NCBI GenBank assembly: GCA_018378255.1
Contig: JAGZXV010000014.1
Location: 1-51,259 of the forward strand
Length of the DNA stretch: 51,259 bases
From: Clostridiaceae bacterium
Lineage (GTDB): Bacteria > Bacillota > Clostridia > Lachnospirales > Lachnospiraceae
Direction: 5' to 3'
Position 1 is the first letter of the stretch. Each line of letters starts with the position of its first letter. The notes below the pieces were generated by a model, which worked only from the letters and a program-made list of their open reading frames with translations, did no database searches and had not been told where the DNA came from. Of the stretch, positions 27,431 through 36,021 are shown one piece after another. Made by a program: the position numbers and the translations under genes.

Positions 27431-27559
27431 ATGGCTTGTTTTTCACACCCCAATTTATGACGAGCCATAATTTGAATCGCAGCTGAGAGTTTGAGAATCT
27501 GAAAGCGTGCCTGCGTAACGCATCATTTTCGCAAAAAGTGCTTTAGAATGGAGATTAGT

Positions 27560-28375
27560 ATGGAGAGAAAAGAGTATCTGGTTTGTGTGGATTCCGATGG
27601 CTGTGCCATGGATACCATGAATGTTAAGCATAAATTTTGTTTCGGCCCCCAGCTTTTTAATGTCTGGGATCTGGAACCGTGGAGAACGGAAGTCCTGAAA
27701 ATATGGGATACGCTGAATTTATACTCCAGGACAAGGGGAATTAACCGGTTCCTCGGCCTGGAACTGGCGCTGAGCACTTATTCCGATATGGGAATATTAA
27801 AAGAAGACATTTCCGATCTGACAAAATGGGTGGGGGAGAGCGGGGAATTGTCCAACCGCGCCCTGGAACAAAAGGCCATCGAGACCAACAGCCCGGTCCT
27901 CTTTAAAGCCCTGGACTGGTCAAACCGGGTGAATGAATCCATATCCCGGCTCCCAAAAGAGGATAAACCTTTCCCGGGAGTAAAAGAGGGGCTGGAGGAA
28001 ATGAGCTGTGCGGCCGATCTTGTAGTTGTTTCTTCTGCAAACCGTGAAGCTGTGGAAGCGGAATGGAGCCGTCACGGATTCACAGATTTTCTGAAAGCAG
28101 TCATGACCCAGGATATGGGGAGCAAGGCGCGGTGCATCGGACTGCAGCTGGAAGAAGGATATGATAAATCCCACGTGCTGATGGTTGGAGACGCGCCGGG
28201 TGATTTAAAAGCAGCCCGGGAAAATGATGTGGCATTTTACCCTATTTTACCCGGAAAAGAAGAATTTTCCTGGAACCGCCTTCGGACAGAAGCATTTAAA
28301 CGTCTGATTGATGGGACTTATCAGGGAGAATACCAGAAACAGTTGATTGAAGAATTCGAAGATCTATTAAAGTAA
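27560..28375 (+). CDS. HAD-family hydrolase
   Basis: 271 residues from ATG 27560 (MERKEYLVCVD, six bases behind GGAG; a second ATG at 27548 is in frame but has no ribosome site). HAD motifs: DSDGCAMDTM (nucleophile Asp near residue 11), VVVSSAN (motif II), a lysine near SKARCIGLQ, and LMVGDAPGDLKAA (motif IV). A large alpha-helical cap sits between motifs I and II. It is cytoplasmic. Lying between a sugar carrier and a GH3 enzyme, it probably removes phosphate from a sugar phosphate or controls its level; the substrate is not readable. The 130 bases before it hold only small imperfect hairpins. Confidence 0.85.
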   Translation: MERKEYLVCVDSDGCAMDTMNVKHKFCFGPQLFNVWDLEPWRTEVLKIWDTLNLYSRTRGINRFLGLELALSTYSDMGILKEDISDLTKWVGESGELSNRALEQKAIETNSPVLFKALDWSNRVNESISRLPKEDKPFPGVKEGLEEMSCAADLVVVSSANREAVEAEWSRHGFTDFLKAVMTQDMGSKARCIGLQLEEGYDKSHVLMVGDAPGDLKAARENDVAFYPILPGKEEFSWNRLRTEAFKRLIDGTYQGEYQKQLIEEFEDLLK

Positions 28376-28385
28376 AGGGGAAAAT

Positions 28386-30083
28386 ATGGTAAATTTAAGA
28401 GAAAAGCCGTACTGTTTAACGGAAGAGGATATTAGCTGGATTGAAAACACAATTGCAGGAATGAGCGACGAAGAAAAAGTGGGACAGTTGTTTGTCAATA
28501 TGGTAACAAGCCGGAAACCGGAAGATTTAAAATATGTGGTGGATCACTACCATGTGGGAGCAATCCGATATCATAATGAAGATGCGAATGTGATCTATGA
28601 ACAGAACCGCGTGCTTCAGGAAAACACGAAAATCCCCCTTCTGATCGCTTCCAACTGTGAAGCAGGAGGAAACGGAGGCGTTGCAGGCGGAACTGCCGTC
28701 GCCACCGGAGCGGCTGTCGCCGCGTCCAATGATCCCTCCACAGCCTACGAATCTGCCAGAATCGGGGCGGCTGAAAGCGCGGCGGTGGGATGCAACTGGA
28801 ATTTCGCCCCTGTGGTAGACCTTTTATATAACTGGAGAAATACCATCGTTCAGTGCAGGGCATTTAACAATGATCCAGACGATGTGATTGCCTATTCCAA
28901 AGAATTTTTCCGCGGCATAAAGACCCAGAATATGGCAACCTGCTGTAAACATTTTCCCGGAGATGGTACGGAGGAGAATGACCAGCATCTCATCATGGGC
29001 GTAAACGATATGAGCTGTGAGGAATGGGACAAGACATTTGGAAAGGTCTACAGGGCTTTGATCGATGAAGGTGTGATGACCATAATGGCAGGCCACATCG
29101 CCCTCCCCCAGTACAGCAAAAAACTCTGCCCGGGAATGAAGGATGAGGAGATCCTTCCGGCCACCTTATCGCCGGAATTGATAAACGGATTGTTAAAGGA
29201 GCAGTTGGGATTTAACGGGCTGGTAGTTACGGACGCTTCCCATATGATCGGAATGTTTGCCGCCATGCCCAGAAAAGAACAGGTGCCGAGGGCCATTGCC
29301 GCAGGCTGCGACATGTTCTTGTTCTTTAACGATATGGAAGAAGATTTTGGCTATATGATGGACGGATATAAAAATGGCATCATTTCAGAAGAACGGATGC
29401 AGGATGCCCTCCGCCGGATACTCGGTGTAAAAGCCAGTCTGAACCTTCACAGGCTTCAGGCGGAAGGAAAGCTGATTCCTTCCAGAGACAGTTTACCGGT
29501 GGTCGGCTGCAAAGAACACCGCCGGACAGCCGCACAGATGGCCGACCGCTATATTACTCTGGTTAAGGACACCGGGCGCTATCTTCCCATCAGCCCGGAA
29601 AAACACAAAAGGGTCAAACTGGTATTCATCGGAGGGGAAGGTACTGTAATTGCCGGAAAACTGAAGCCGGACGATAGTGCAGAAGTGAAAGCACGCCTGA
29701 TTAAAATCCTGGAAGAAAAAGGGTTTCAGGTGGATGCCCAAAACCCTGAAATAAAAGGAAAGATGGAGGAGGTATCACGAAACTATGACCTCTGTCTGGT
29801 GGTCCTCAATGTGGCGGGTTTTGCCCAGTTCAATACCATGAGGGTAAAATGGTCCGAGCCGGTGACACAGCCATGGTATGTTTCCCAGCTTCCAACCATT
29901 TTCCTGTCCTTAAACTTTACAAACCATCTGATCGACGTGCCTATGGCAAAAACTTACATCAATGCGTATCTGAATACCGATGAAGCCATCTCTGCCGCCG
30001 TGGATAAGATGATGGGCCGGTCTGAGTTCAAGGGCCGTTACAATGACAATGTATTCTGTGGCAGGTGGGACACCAGAAGATAA
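28386..30083 (+). CDS. Glycoside hydrolase family 3 protein (NagZ-like)
   Basis: 565 residues, cytoplasmic (no signal peptide). The GH3 TIM barrel shows KVGQLFVNMV, the substrate-binding block CCKHFPGDGTEENDQHL (Lys188-His189) and the nucleophile Asp283 in LVVTDASHMIGMF. The D-x-H pair in ENDQHL matches the Asp-His acid/base dyad of NagZ-type N-acetylhexosaminidases, rather than the C-terminal Glu of GH3 beta-glucosidases. After residue 360 comes a second domain of the alpha/beta-sandwich type. It starts 10 bases after the HAD stop behind AAAGGGG. A beta-N-acetylglucosaminidase or phosphorylase acting on imported disaccharides is likely; exact specificity unknown. Confidence 0.87.
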   Translation: MVNLREKPYCLTEEDISWIENTIAGMSDEEKVGQLFVNMVTSRKPEDLKYVVDHYHVGAIRYHNEDANVIYEQNRVLQENTKIPLLIASNCEAGGNGGVAGGTAVATGAAVAASNDPSTAYESARIGAAESAAVGCNWNFAPVVDLLYNWRNTIVQCRAFNNDPDDVIAYSKEFFRGIKTQNMATCCKHFPGDGTEENDQHLIMGVNDMSCEEWDKTFGKVYRALIDEGVMTIMAGHIALPQYSKKLCPGMKDEEILPATLSPELINGLLKEQLGFNGLVVTDASHMIGMFAAMPRKEQVPRAIAAGCDMFLFFNDMEEDFGYMMDGYKNGIISEERMQDALRRILGVKASLNLHRLQAEGKLIPSRDSLPVVGCKEHRRTAAQMADRYITLVKDTGRYLPISPEKHKRVKLVFIGGEGTVIAGKLKPDDSAEVKARLIKILEEKGFQVDAQNPEIKGKMEEVSRNYDLCLVVLNVAGFAQFNTMRVKWSEPVTQPWYVSQLPTIFLSLNFTNHLIDVPMAKTYINAYLNTDEAISAAVDKMMGRSEFKGRYNDNVFCGRWDTRR

Positions 30084-30108
30084 GATAAGCCGTCTGAACT
30101 GCTGCGGT

Positions 30109-31473
30109 TCAGGACCGTTTCTCCGGAATCTTTCTGCGAAGATCCTTCATCACACGGAAATAAGCCGGAATCAGGAACAGATCGGCGGCAATCCAGGCGA
30201 TGGGATTGGAGTAACAAGTGGCAATATATCCGAATACAGGAACCAGGCAGAAACCGGCAAAGGAACGGGCTGCCATCTCACACACACCGGCCAGTATAGC
30301 GAGTTTGGAATATCCGAGCCCCTGTATCATGAACCGGACAATGTTCACAAGGGCCAGTGGGAAATAGAACAGGCTGTTGCCGATGAGGAAGAGCCGTGTA
30401 TTGTGTAGGATTTCTGTTTCATCTGCATTTACGAACAGTAAAGCTACCGTATCGCTGAACAGATACAGGGCGGTAAAACCGATCACCGCGTAGACCGCGC
30501 CTAAAATCACACAGGATTTCAGCCCCTGGCTGATCCTGTCAAGCCGCCTCGCGCCGATATTCTGCCCCCCGTAAGTGGCCATAGTAGATCCCATGGCGTC
30601 AAACGGACAGCAGAAAAACATGCTGATCTTGCTGCCTGCTGTCACCGAAGCGACGGCCACAGAGCCGAGAGAATTGACCGCAGTCTGGAGAATCACGCTT
30701 CCGATTGCCGTAATAGAATATTGCAGCCCCATGGGTATTCCCATACCGCACAAGATCTTCATGGATCTGGCGTCAGGCTTCCATTCATCACCCTCCATTT
30801 TCAGGAGGGTGAATTTTTTTCTCATATACAGGATACAGAGGATTCCGGAAACACCCTGGGCGATGACCGTGGCCCAGGCCGCGCCTGCAACACCCATATG
30901 CAAAACGATGATGGTAAACAAATCCAGCAGAATGTTGAGCACAGAGGAAATCAGCAGGAAAAACAGCGGCGTCGTGCTGTCTCCCAGAGAGCGGATGATG
31001 CCGGAAAGCATGTTGTATAAGTAAATGGCAGGTATGCCTAAAAATATAATGATTATGTAGTCATAAGCCCCGTCAATGATGTCCCCAGGCGTTTTCATCC
31101 AGACCAGGATGCTGCGGCAGAGCAGACATACAACAGAGGTCATGACAACAGAGAAAATCAGCGCCAGCCATCCGCTGTTCGCTACAAAACGGCGCAGGGC
31201 GGAATAATTCTTTTCTCCGAATTTCTGGGCTACGGGAATAGAAAAGCCGCTGCATACCCCGATGCAGAAACCGATGATCATAAAGTTGATGGAACCGGTT
31301 GAGCCCACAGATGCCAGGGCGCTGACACCCAGGTATTTGCCCACGATGATAGTATCCATCATGTTGTAAAACTGCTGGAATAAAAGGCCGAACAGCATGG
31401 GGATTAAAAACCCAAGTATTAACTTCATCGGCGAACCTGCCGTCATGTCCCTTGTCGCTTGTTTTGACATCAT
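30109..31473 (-). CDS. MATE-family exporter
   Basis: 454 residues, 12 membrane helices in two six-helix halves. MATE signatures: PMLFGLLFQQFYNMMDTIIVGKYLGVSALASVGSTGS at the N-terminus and its counterpart near residue 240 (MGIPMGLQYSITAIGSVILQTAVN). MATE proteins export drugs or cationic metabolites using sodium or protons. The start is the first of two adjacent ATGs (31473), five bases behind GAGG. It is preceded by a promoter (31669-31697) and a 170-base structured leader, an unusual feature for this family that suggests ligand- or stress-dependent control. It converges with the GH3 gene, 25 bases apart. Confidence 0.9.
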   Translation of the reverse strand: MMSKQATRDMTAGSPMKLILGFLIPMLFGLLFQQFYNMMDTIIVGKYLGVSALASVGSTGSINFMIIGFCIGVCSGFSIPVAQKFGEKNYSALRRFVANSGWLALIFSVVMTSVVCLLCRSILVWMKTPGDIIDGAYDYIIIIFLGIPAIYLYNMLSGIIRSLGDSTTPLFFLLISSVLNILLDLFTIIVLHMGVAGAAWATVIAQGVSGILCILYMRKKFTLLKMEGDEWKPDARSMKILCGMGIPMGLQYSITAIGSVILQTAVNSLGSVAVASVTAGSKISMFFCCPFDAMGSTMATYGGQNIGARRLDRISQGLKSCVILGAVYAVIGFTALYLFSDTVALLFVNADETEILHNTRLFLIGNSLFYFPLALVNIVRFMIQGLGYSKLAILAGVCEMAARSFAGFCLVPVFGYIATCYSNPIAWIAADLFLIPAYFRVMKDLRRKIPEKRS

Positions 31474-31486
31474 TTTGTCCTCTTTC

Positions 31487-31662
31487 TTAGTTAGATTGTA
31501 ACTGTACAGAATGGCTCATCTTTCTGACCGAAAAAGCCGGTCAGGAAGCATCGGATGTTTATCCGATGTGAAAGTTGGCGGAGAAAGGTGTTTACAAGTG
31601 AACTTGACGCGCCTTTCTTCACCAATTTTCCCGCCGTTCTGAACTGTTGCGTTAGATTCTAA
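31487..31662 (-). ncRNA. Structured 5' leader of the MATE gene (possible cis-regulatory RNA)
   Basis: Read on the minus strand, the leader begins at the predicted transcript start (near 31661). An outer stem pairs GCAACAGTTCAGAACGG with CCATTCTGTACAGTTAC (13 of 17 pairs). Inside are three hairpins: a long one at 31575-31625 (TTGG, AGAAAGG, AAGT against ACTT, CCTTTCT, CCAA), a perfect 8-bp stem at 31549-31568 (CATCGGAT-AAAC-ATCCGATG), and a 7-bp stem at 31524-31544 (CTGACCG-CGGTCAG). The layout, a multibranch junction between promoter and ribosome site, resembles a riboswitch or attenuator. I cannot match it to a known class. Confidence 0.5.
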
Positions 31663-31668
31663 GAACAT

Positions 31669-31697
31669 AATTTACACCGAATGTGGGAATTGTGCAA
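31669..31697 (-). promoter_or_regulatory. Promoter of the MATE gene
   Basis: On the minus strand TTGCAC (31697-31692) and TAAATT (31674-31669) are 17 bases apart. It places the transcript start just outside the structured leader and gives a leader of about 188 bases to ATG 31473. Confidence 0.6.
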
Positions 31698-31740
31698 GAG
31701 GAAATTTTTAATCGTTGAGGGAAGTCTTTTTTTTTAACAT

Positions 31741-31778
31741 GGAACGTGAAGGCATTTTCGAAAATGCCTTCACGTTCC
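31741..31778. repeat. 38-base perfect palindrome, copy A
   Basis: Two 19-base arms with no loop (GGAACGTGAAGGCATTTTC and its exact complement). The central 34 bases recur with one change at 40749-40782. It lies between the DJ-1 gene end and the MATE promoter, preceded by a run of nine T on the + strand and without a T run after it in either direction, so it is not a standard terminator. Confidence 0.85.
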
Positions 31779-31813
31779 AGTTTAATTCTGGGGGTTAACA
31801 GGAGCTGTCACCC

Positions 31814-32392
31814 CTAAAACGGATAAAATCCCTGCTTATGCATCCGATACCACTTTTCGATATCATCTTCCGGCTTATTTTTTATGAGCAGAAATATTTC
31901 TTTTGCAAATTCCAGAGCTGCGGAGCCATTAGCCGTGATGATGCCGGAAGCGCTGACTGCCTGCCGTTCGGTAAAATACACGTCTCCTTTATAGTGGGGC
32001 GCCTGTGATTTCATGAATTCTAAGGTATTTCCCGTATGGGGAATCTGATCCAGGAATCCGTTTTCAGCCATGAAGTTAACCGCGTTGCAGATTGCGCCTA
32101 TGGGTATCCGGTGATTCACCGCATATTCCACCACCGGGAGCACGCCGTTGTTTTTCTGTTCCATCCAGGCGGTTCCTCCGGTTAAAACCAGCAGGCTGAA
32201 GCTGTCCGGAAAATCCTGGACCGAATAGTCCGGGACCACTTTAAATCCCCCCATTGAGAACTTTGGATTTTTGTCTAAACTCATAGTTTTAACGATGTAA
32301 TCCGATTCCATGGAATTGAGTTCTGAACACAGGAATGCGGGTTCCCAGTCGGCATAGCCGTCAAAAATAAAAATGATCACTTCTTTTTTCAT
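31814..32392 (-). CDS. DJ-1/PfpI-family protein
   Basis: 192 residues from ATG 32392, six bases behind GGAGG (the frame is open to 32530 but the extra 46 residues overlap the preceding gene's end and have no ribosome site). Family marks: IFIFDGYADWEPAF with the conserved acidic residue Glu17, LVLTGGTAWMEQ, and the nucleophile elbow IGAICNAVNFMAENG with Cys102. Members include chaperones, glyoxalases, proteases and transcription-linked sensors of the ThiJ type. The activity here cannot be fixed. It follows a WYL regulator on the same strand by 134 bases and may be its target. Confidence 0.88.
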   Translation of the reverse strand: MKKEVIIFIFDGYADWEPAFLCSELNSMESDYIVKTMSLDKNPKFSMGGFKVVPDYSVQDFPDSFSLLVLTGGTAWMEQKNNGVLPVVEYAVNHRIPIGAICNAVNFMAENGFLDQIPHTGNTLEFMKSQAPHYKGDVYFTERQAVSASGIITANGSAALEFAKEIFLLIKNKPEDDIEKWYRMHKQGFYPF

Positions 32393-32526
32393 AATTTCCT
32401 CCATTTGAGATAGTTGAGATAATTGTGCGGTAAAGCGTCCGCTGTCATGAAAATGACTGAGCGTATTGCCTTTATACCGATGTTGTACAGTGGATATTCT
32501 ACAATAAAAAAGATGACAGCAATATG

Positions 32527-33486
32527 TCATCCTTTATATAATAAATTTATTTTGTTCAGCCGTTCCTTTATTTCGTTATAAAGCTCCGGCGGGGAAATAA
32601 CCTGTACTTTATCCAACAGTCCCATAACCAGATTGGCGGTATAGGATAAGTCGGAAGTGAAAAAGCGGATTTCTCCCTTCTCCTGCAAATGCTCCGAGCC
32701 CCTTTGGGATTCGGGAGAAGAGAAAAAAGAAGCGTCGATTTTTTGCGTCAGTTCATATTCTTTTGAACGGTCATATCTCAGAATAACTTCAAAAAATCCC
32801 TCCTGCTTTTGGAAAGAAAATATTTCTCTGCCAAAGTCCATTTTAAATTCAGGATTTTTTATCTGCCGCAGTGGAAAGTGTTCCTCTAATACTTCAAAAG
32901 AAGCGATTCTGTTTAAACGAAACATTCGGAAGTCTTCCCGTTCCCGGCAAAACGCGTATAAATACCAATAGGATTGCTTAAATACAAGTTTATAAGGCTC
33001 CACAGTTCTCTTGACGCGGGAAGTTCTGGAGATATAATCTAACCGCACCAGACGGCGGCCTTCAATTGCCTGATGAAATGCGGCCGCTTTTTTTGTGGTA
33101 ATGCTGTCACTGAACCAGGAGGACAGATTCAGCATATATGGATTTGGGGACGGAAGATCCGGCTCCTGTCCCGGAGCCATTTTCGCGATCAGATTTGTTA
33201 TGGAAGAATCGTTATCAATGCTTTTTAGGCCATTCAAAGCGGTGAATAGTTTGTCTGTATCTTCTGTGGACAGGATTTTTTTATCCACTTTATAGTTCTT
33301 TAAAACCGCCACGCCGCCGCCGACCCCGGGATAGGAGACGATTGGAATTCCGGCGCAGTTAAGCATCTCTAAATCACGGAAAATAGTCCGTTTTGAGACT
33401 TCAAACCGTTTTGCCAGTTCCTGAACCGTGATTTTATCCACTTCTCCAAGAACGCAGAGCAGTCCCAGCAGTCGTTGGATTCTCAT
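32527..33486 (-). CDS. WYL-domain transcriptional regulator (YafY/DeoR type)
   Basis: 319 residues. N-terminal winged helix: TVQELAKRFEVSKRTIFRDLEMLNCAGIPI (recognition helix near 30-40) with the wing VSYPGVGGGVAV. A WYL domain from about residue 140 includes EPYKLVFKQSYWYLYAFCRER and FRMFRLNRI, and the WCX extension follows to the C-terminus. WYL regulators sense small ligands or nucleic acids. It is read leftward behind GGGAGG, 26 bases after the MATE gene at 33513, in line with a LysR-MATE-WYL-DJ-1 unit. The open frame continues to a stop in the DJ-1 leader. Confidence 0.9.
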   Translation of the reverse strand: MRIQRLLGLLCVLGEVDKITVQELAKRFEVSKRTIFRDLEMLNCAGIPIVSYPGVGGGVAVLKNYKVDKKILSTEDTDKLFTALNGLKSIDNDSSITNLIAKMAPGQEPDLPSPNPYMLNLSSWFSDSITTKKAAAFHQAIEGRRLVRLDYISRTSRVKRTVEPYKLVFKQSYWYLYAFCREREDFRMFRLNRIASFEVLEEHFPLRQIKNPEFKMDFGREIFSFQKQEGFFEVILRYDRSKEYELTQKIDASFFSSPESQRGSEHLQEKGEIRFFTSDLSYTANLVMGLLDKVQVISPPELYNEIKERLNKINLLYKG

Positions 33487-33512
33487 GCAATACCTCCCTC
33501 ATAGATGTCATT

Positions 33513-34838
33513 TTATACCTTCGTCTTCAATATCCTCCGATAAAACACAACCGTCAAAACCGTAGCCGCCAGCCACCCAAAAGGCCACGCCATCCAGATC
33601 CCGGTACTTCCATAAGCCGGCGAAAGCAGCCAGGCGAAACAGATCCGCAGGATCAGATCCGGCACGGTAGCCATTACAAAATAAGCCATTGCAGAAGCCC
33701 CCCGCAGAATGCCGTCCGTCATCAGTTTGATGGAGATCATGAAATAAAACGGAGCAACAATTTTCAAAAACTGGCTACCGGCCTCAATGGCGTCCCTGCT
33801 TCCTTCGCCTAAAAACAGCCCCATCATCTGGTCACTGAACAGAAAATACAGGCTAAAGAAGGGAACCGCCGCCAGCAGCGAGAGTTTAACCCCCTTCTTA
33901 AATCCCAAAGGAATGCGGTACCCCTTCCCCGCCCCGATGTTCTGGGCCGTAAAACTGGACAGACAGCTTCCCAGAGACATAAATGAGGTGATGGCAAATG
34001 TATTCAACTTAATCGCGGCAGAATATCCAGCGATGGTTCCCGAACCATACCGGTTTACAATCACCTGGATAAATAAGTTGCCCACCGAGAGCACGCTCTG
34101 CTGCATAATGCTGGGCACTGCCACAGCAGAAATCTGGTTTAAGATATGTATATCAAAAAACGGCGCTTTTTCGTTACCGGTCATCACTTTCAAACGCCGC
34201 CATAATGTGGCCAGAGCCAGAAGAGAGGAAATTCCCTGAGCGATAAAGGTGGCCCATGCCACGCCAGCCACACCCATGTGAAGTCCGGCCACGAACCAGA
34301 TGTCCAATATAATATTTCCCACCGAGGAGCCGATCAGAAACCAGAGCGGGGTTTTGGAATCCCCCACAGCGGTGAAAATTCCCGTACACACATTGTACAG
34401 GATTAAAAAGGCCATTCCCAACGTATAAATTCTAAGATACATGGCCCCGTCGGCAAATATATTGTCAGGCGTCCTGATCAGTCTCATCATGGGAGCGCAG
34501 AACACCAGGCCATATGCCGTCAAAAACAGGCTCAGAATCCCGCAGGCAGTGAAAGCGGTGGTAACGGCTGTTTTCATCCTCTTATAGTCCTTAGCTCCGA
34601 ACAGCCGGGAGACGATGACGGATGCCCCTAAATTGCTGCCCGTAGCAAATGCCATGAAAATGACGGTGATGGGGTAGGAAGCCCCCACCGCAGCCAGAGC
34701 GTCCTCTCCGGCAAATCTTCCTGCTATCATGCTGTCGGCAATGTTATAAAACTGCTGAAACATGACGCTCAACAGCATAGGCAGCAAAAACCGCCAGAGT
34801 TTATTTTCTGAATGTTCGGTTGTCAGGTCTGTAATCAT
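33513..34838 (-). CDS. MATE-family exporter
   Basis: 441 residues and 12 membrane helices. Signatures: PMLLSVMFQQFYNIADSMIAGRFAGEDALAAVGASYPI at the start, NLGASVIVSRLFGAKDYKRMK, and the second-half repeat VAVPSIMQQSVLSVGNLFIQVIVNRYG. It is only distantly similar to the MATE at 30109 (different subfamily residues), so it is not a recent duplicate. It starts 1 base after the stop of the LysR gene, which implies joint transcription and translation and suggests LysR control of the export of its own effector. The substrate is not readable. Confidence 0.9.
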   Translation of the reverse strand: MITDLTTEHSENKLWRFLLPMLLSVMFQQFYNIADSMIAGRFAGEDALAAVGASYPITVIFMAFATGSNLGASVIVSRLFGAKDYKRMKTAVTTAFTACGILSLFLTAYGLVFCAPMMRLIRTPDNIFADGAMYLRIYTLGMAFLILYNVCTGIFTAVGDSKTPLWFLIGSSVGNIILDIWFVAGLHMGVAGVAWATFIAQGISSLLALATLWRRLKVMTGNEKAPFFDIHILNQISAVAVPSIMQQSVLSVGNLFIQVIVNRYGSGTIAGYSAAIKLNTFAITSFMSLGSCLSSFTAQNIGAGKGYRIPLGFKKGVKLSLLAAVPFFSLYFLFSDQMMGLFLGEGSRDAIEAGSQFLKIVAPFYFMISIKLMTDGILRGASAMAYFVMATVPDLILRICFAWLLSPAYGSTGIWMAWPFGWLAATVLTVVFYRRILKTKV

Positions 34839-34839
34839 G

Positions 34840-35787
34840 TTAATTTCCTTTCCCTCTGATCTGATCCGCCCTGCTGATCAGATTTTGGCTGATAATCTTT
34901 ATACAGAGCTTCTCCGGCGGAGAAAACTTCCTGCTTTTCAAGGACAGGATGCCGGACTCATCCATTGCCACCGGTGATCCGATGCAGAAAACCCGGACAT
35001 TTTCCGGACGGCTGATATAGGAATAAAAAGAATCCGATAAAAAACACAGCCCGATGCCCTTTTCCGCATATTGGATAGCCGCTGTGGAACTCTGTACTGT
35101 AGTGATGATATGGGACAAGACGATATGATTGTCTTTTAATATTTGGTTGATGTGGCGGCGGATGCGGCAGTCCAGATTCTGCAGAATAAACCGTTCTCCC
35201 GCAATGTCATTTAAATCAATCCAGGGGAATGGCAGGCCGGGGATCTGTCTGGCCGTTTTGCATACCGGGTTGGAGGCGGGGATCAGCACCAAAAAGTAAG
35301 AATCATAGACTTTTTGAAACTTCACGACCGCAGTATCTTCCGGCGTGCAGGATACTGCAAATGTAAGGCGTTTGTCAACCAAAGCCTGTTCGATATCCCG
35401 GTTTAATATTTCCGATATTTCGATCTGGTAATTGGGGTATTTTTTATAAAATTCCGCAAAATCCTCCCACAGATACAGGGTGCTGGAATTTAAGGAAAAT
35501 CCGATCCTGATAATGTCGGTTTCCTGGGATCTCAGGGTCTGGAGTTCCTGGTAGAGGGCCTGCTTTTTTGAGATGATTTCCCGGGAATAACGGATGTAGA
35601 TTTCCCCTGCCCGGGTGGGGATGACCTCATTTTTCTGCCGTTCAAAGAGGGTGACGCCAATCCGGGCTTCCAGATTGGAAAGATAACGGCTGAGGGACGG
35701 CTGGGAGATGAATAATTCCCTGGCAGCCTTTGAGATATTCCGGTTTCTGGCTATGGCCTGAACATATTCTGCATCTTTAATTTCCAT
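34840..35787 (-). CDS. LysR-family transcriptional regulator
   Basis: 315 residues from ATG 35787 behind AGGGGAGG (the longer frame to 35859 overlaps its own promoter). N-terminal winged helix AEYVQAIARNRNISKAARELFISQPSLSRYLSNLEARIGVTLFER is standard. The effector domain from residue 90 has the IIRIGFSLNSSTLYLWEDFAEFYKKYPNYQIEISE type opening. It lies head to head with the SLC13-type carrier, the classic LysR layout, and is followed directly by a MATE gene. A palindrome ATAGCT-TTG-AGCTAT overlaps its promoter. Confidence 0.92.
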   Translation of the reverse strand: MEIKDAEYVQAIARNRNISKAARELFISQPSLSRYLSNLEARIGVTLFERQKNEVIPTRAGEIYIRYSREIISKKQALYQELQTLRSQETDIIRIGFSLNSSTLYLWEDFAEFYKKYPNYQIEISEILNRDIEQALVDKRLTFAVSCTPEDTAVVKFQKVYDSYFLVLIPASNPVCKTARQIPGLPFPWIDLNDIAGERFILQNLDCRIRRHINQILKDNHIVLSHIITTVQSSTAAIQYAEKGIGLCFLSDSFYSYISRPENVRVFCIGSPVAMDESGILSLKSRKFSPPEKLCIKIISQNLISRADQIRGKGN

Positions 35788-35816
35788 AAAAACCTCCCCT
35801 TTCCATCTAAAACTCC

Positions 35817-35859
35817 ATAGCTTTGAGCTATAGTAACATACTTTATTAGTATTAGTCAA
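35817..35859 (-). promoter_or_regulatory. LysR promoter with palindromic operator
   Basis: Minus strand TTGACT (35859-35854), 18 bases, TACTAT (35835-35830). The inverted repeat ATAGCT-TTG-AGCTAT (35817-35831) overlaps the -10 and matches the LysR-type T-N11-A pattern, so self-repression is likely. For the divergent carrier, TATAAT hexamers occur at 35877 and 35904 on the + strand, each without a good -35. Confidence 0.6.
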
Positions 35860-36021
35860 TAAATGGTTGGGAAGTTATAATGAAGATATCTTAAATATCC
35901 AGGTATAATTTGTAATTCTTGTATAGAAAAAATGCAATGGATGTAAGCTGTATTTGGATAATGTGTTGAAGTTTCCGGCCGGGGCGAATACATAACAGTA
36001 AAAACAGGAGGGAATACAATT

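Noticed and set aside
31741..31778. Rho-independent terminator
   Set aside because: No T run follows the palindrome in either direction; it is better described as a repeated palindrome.
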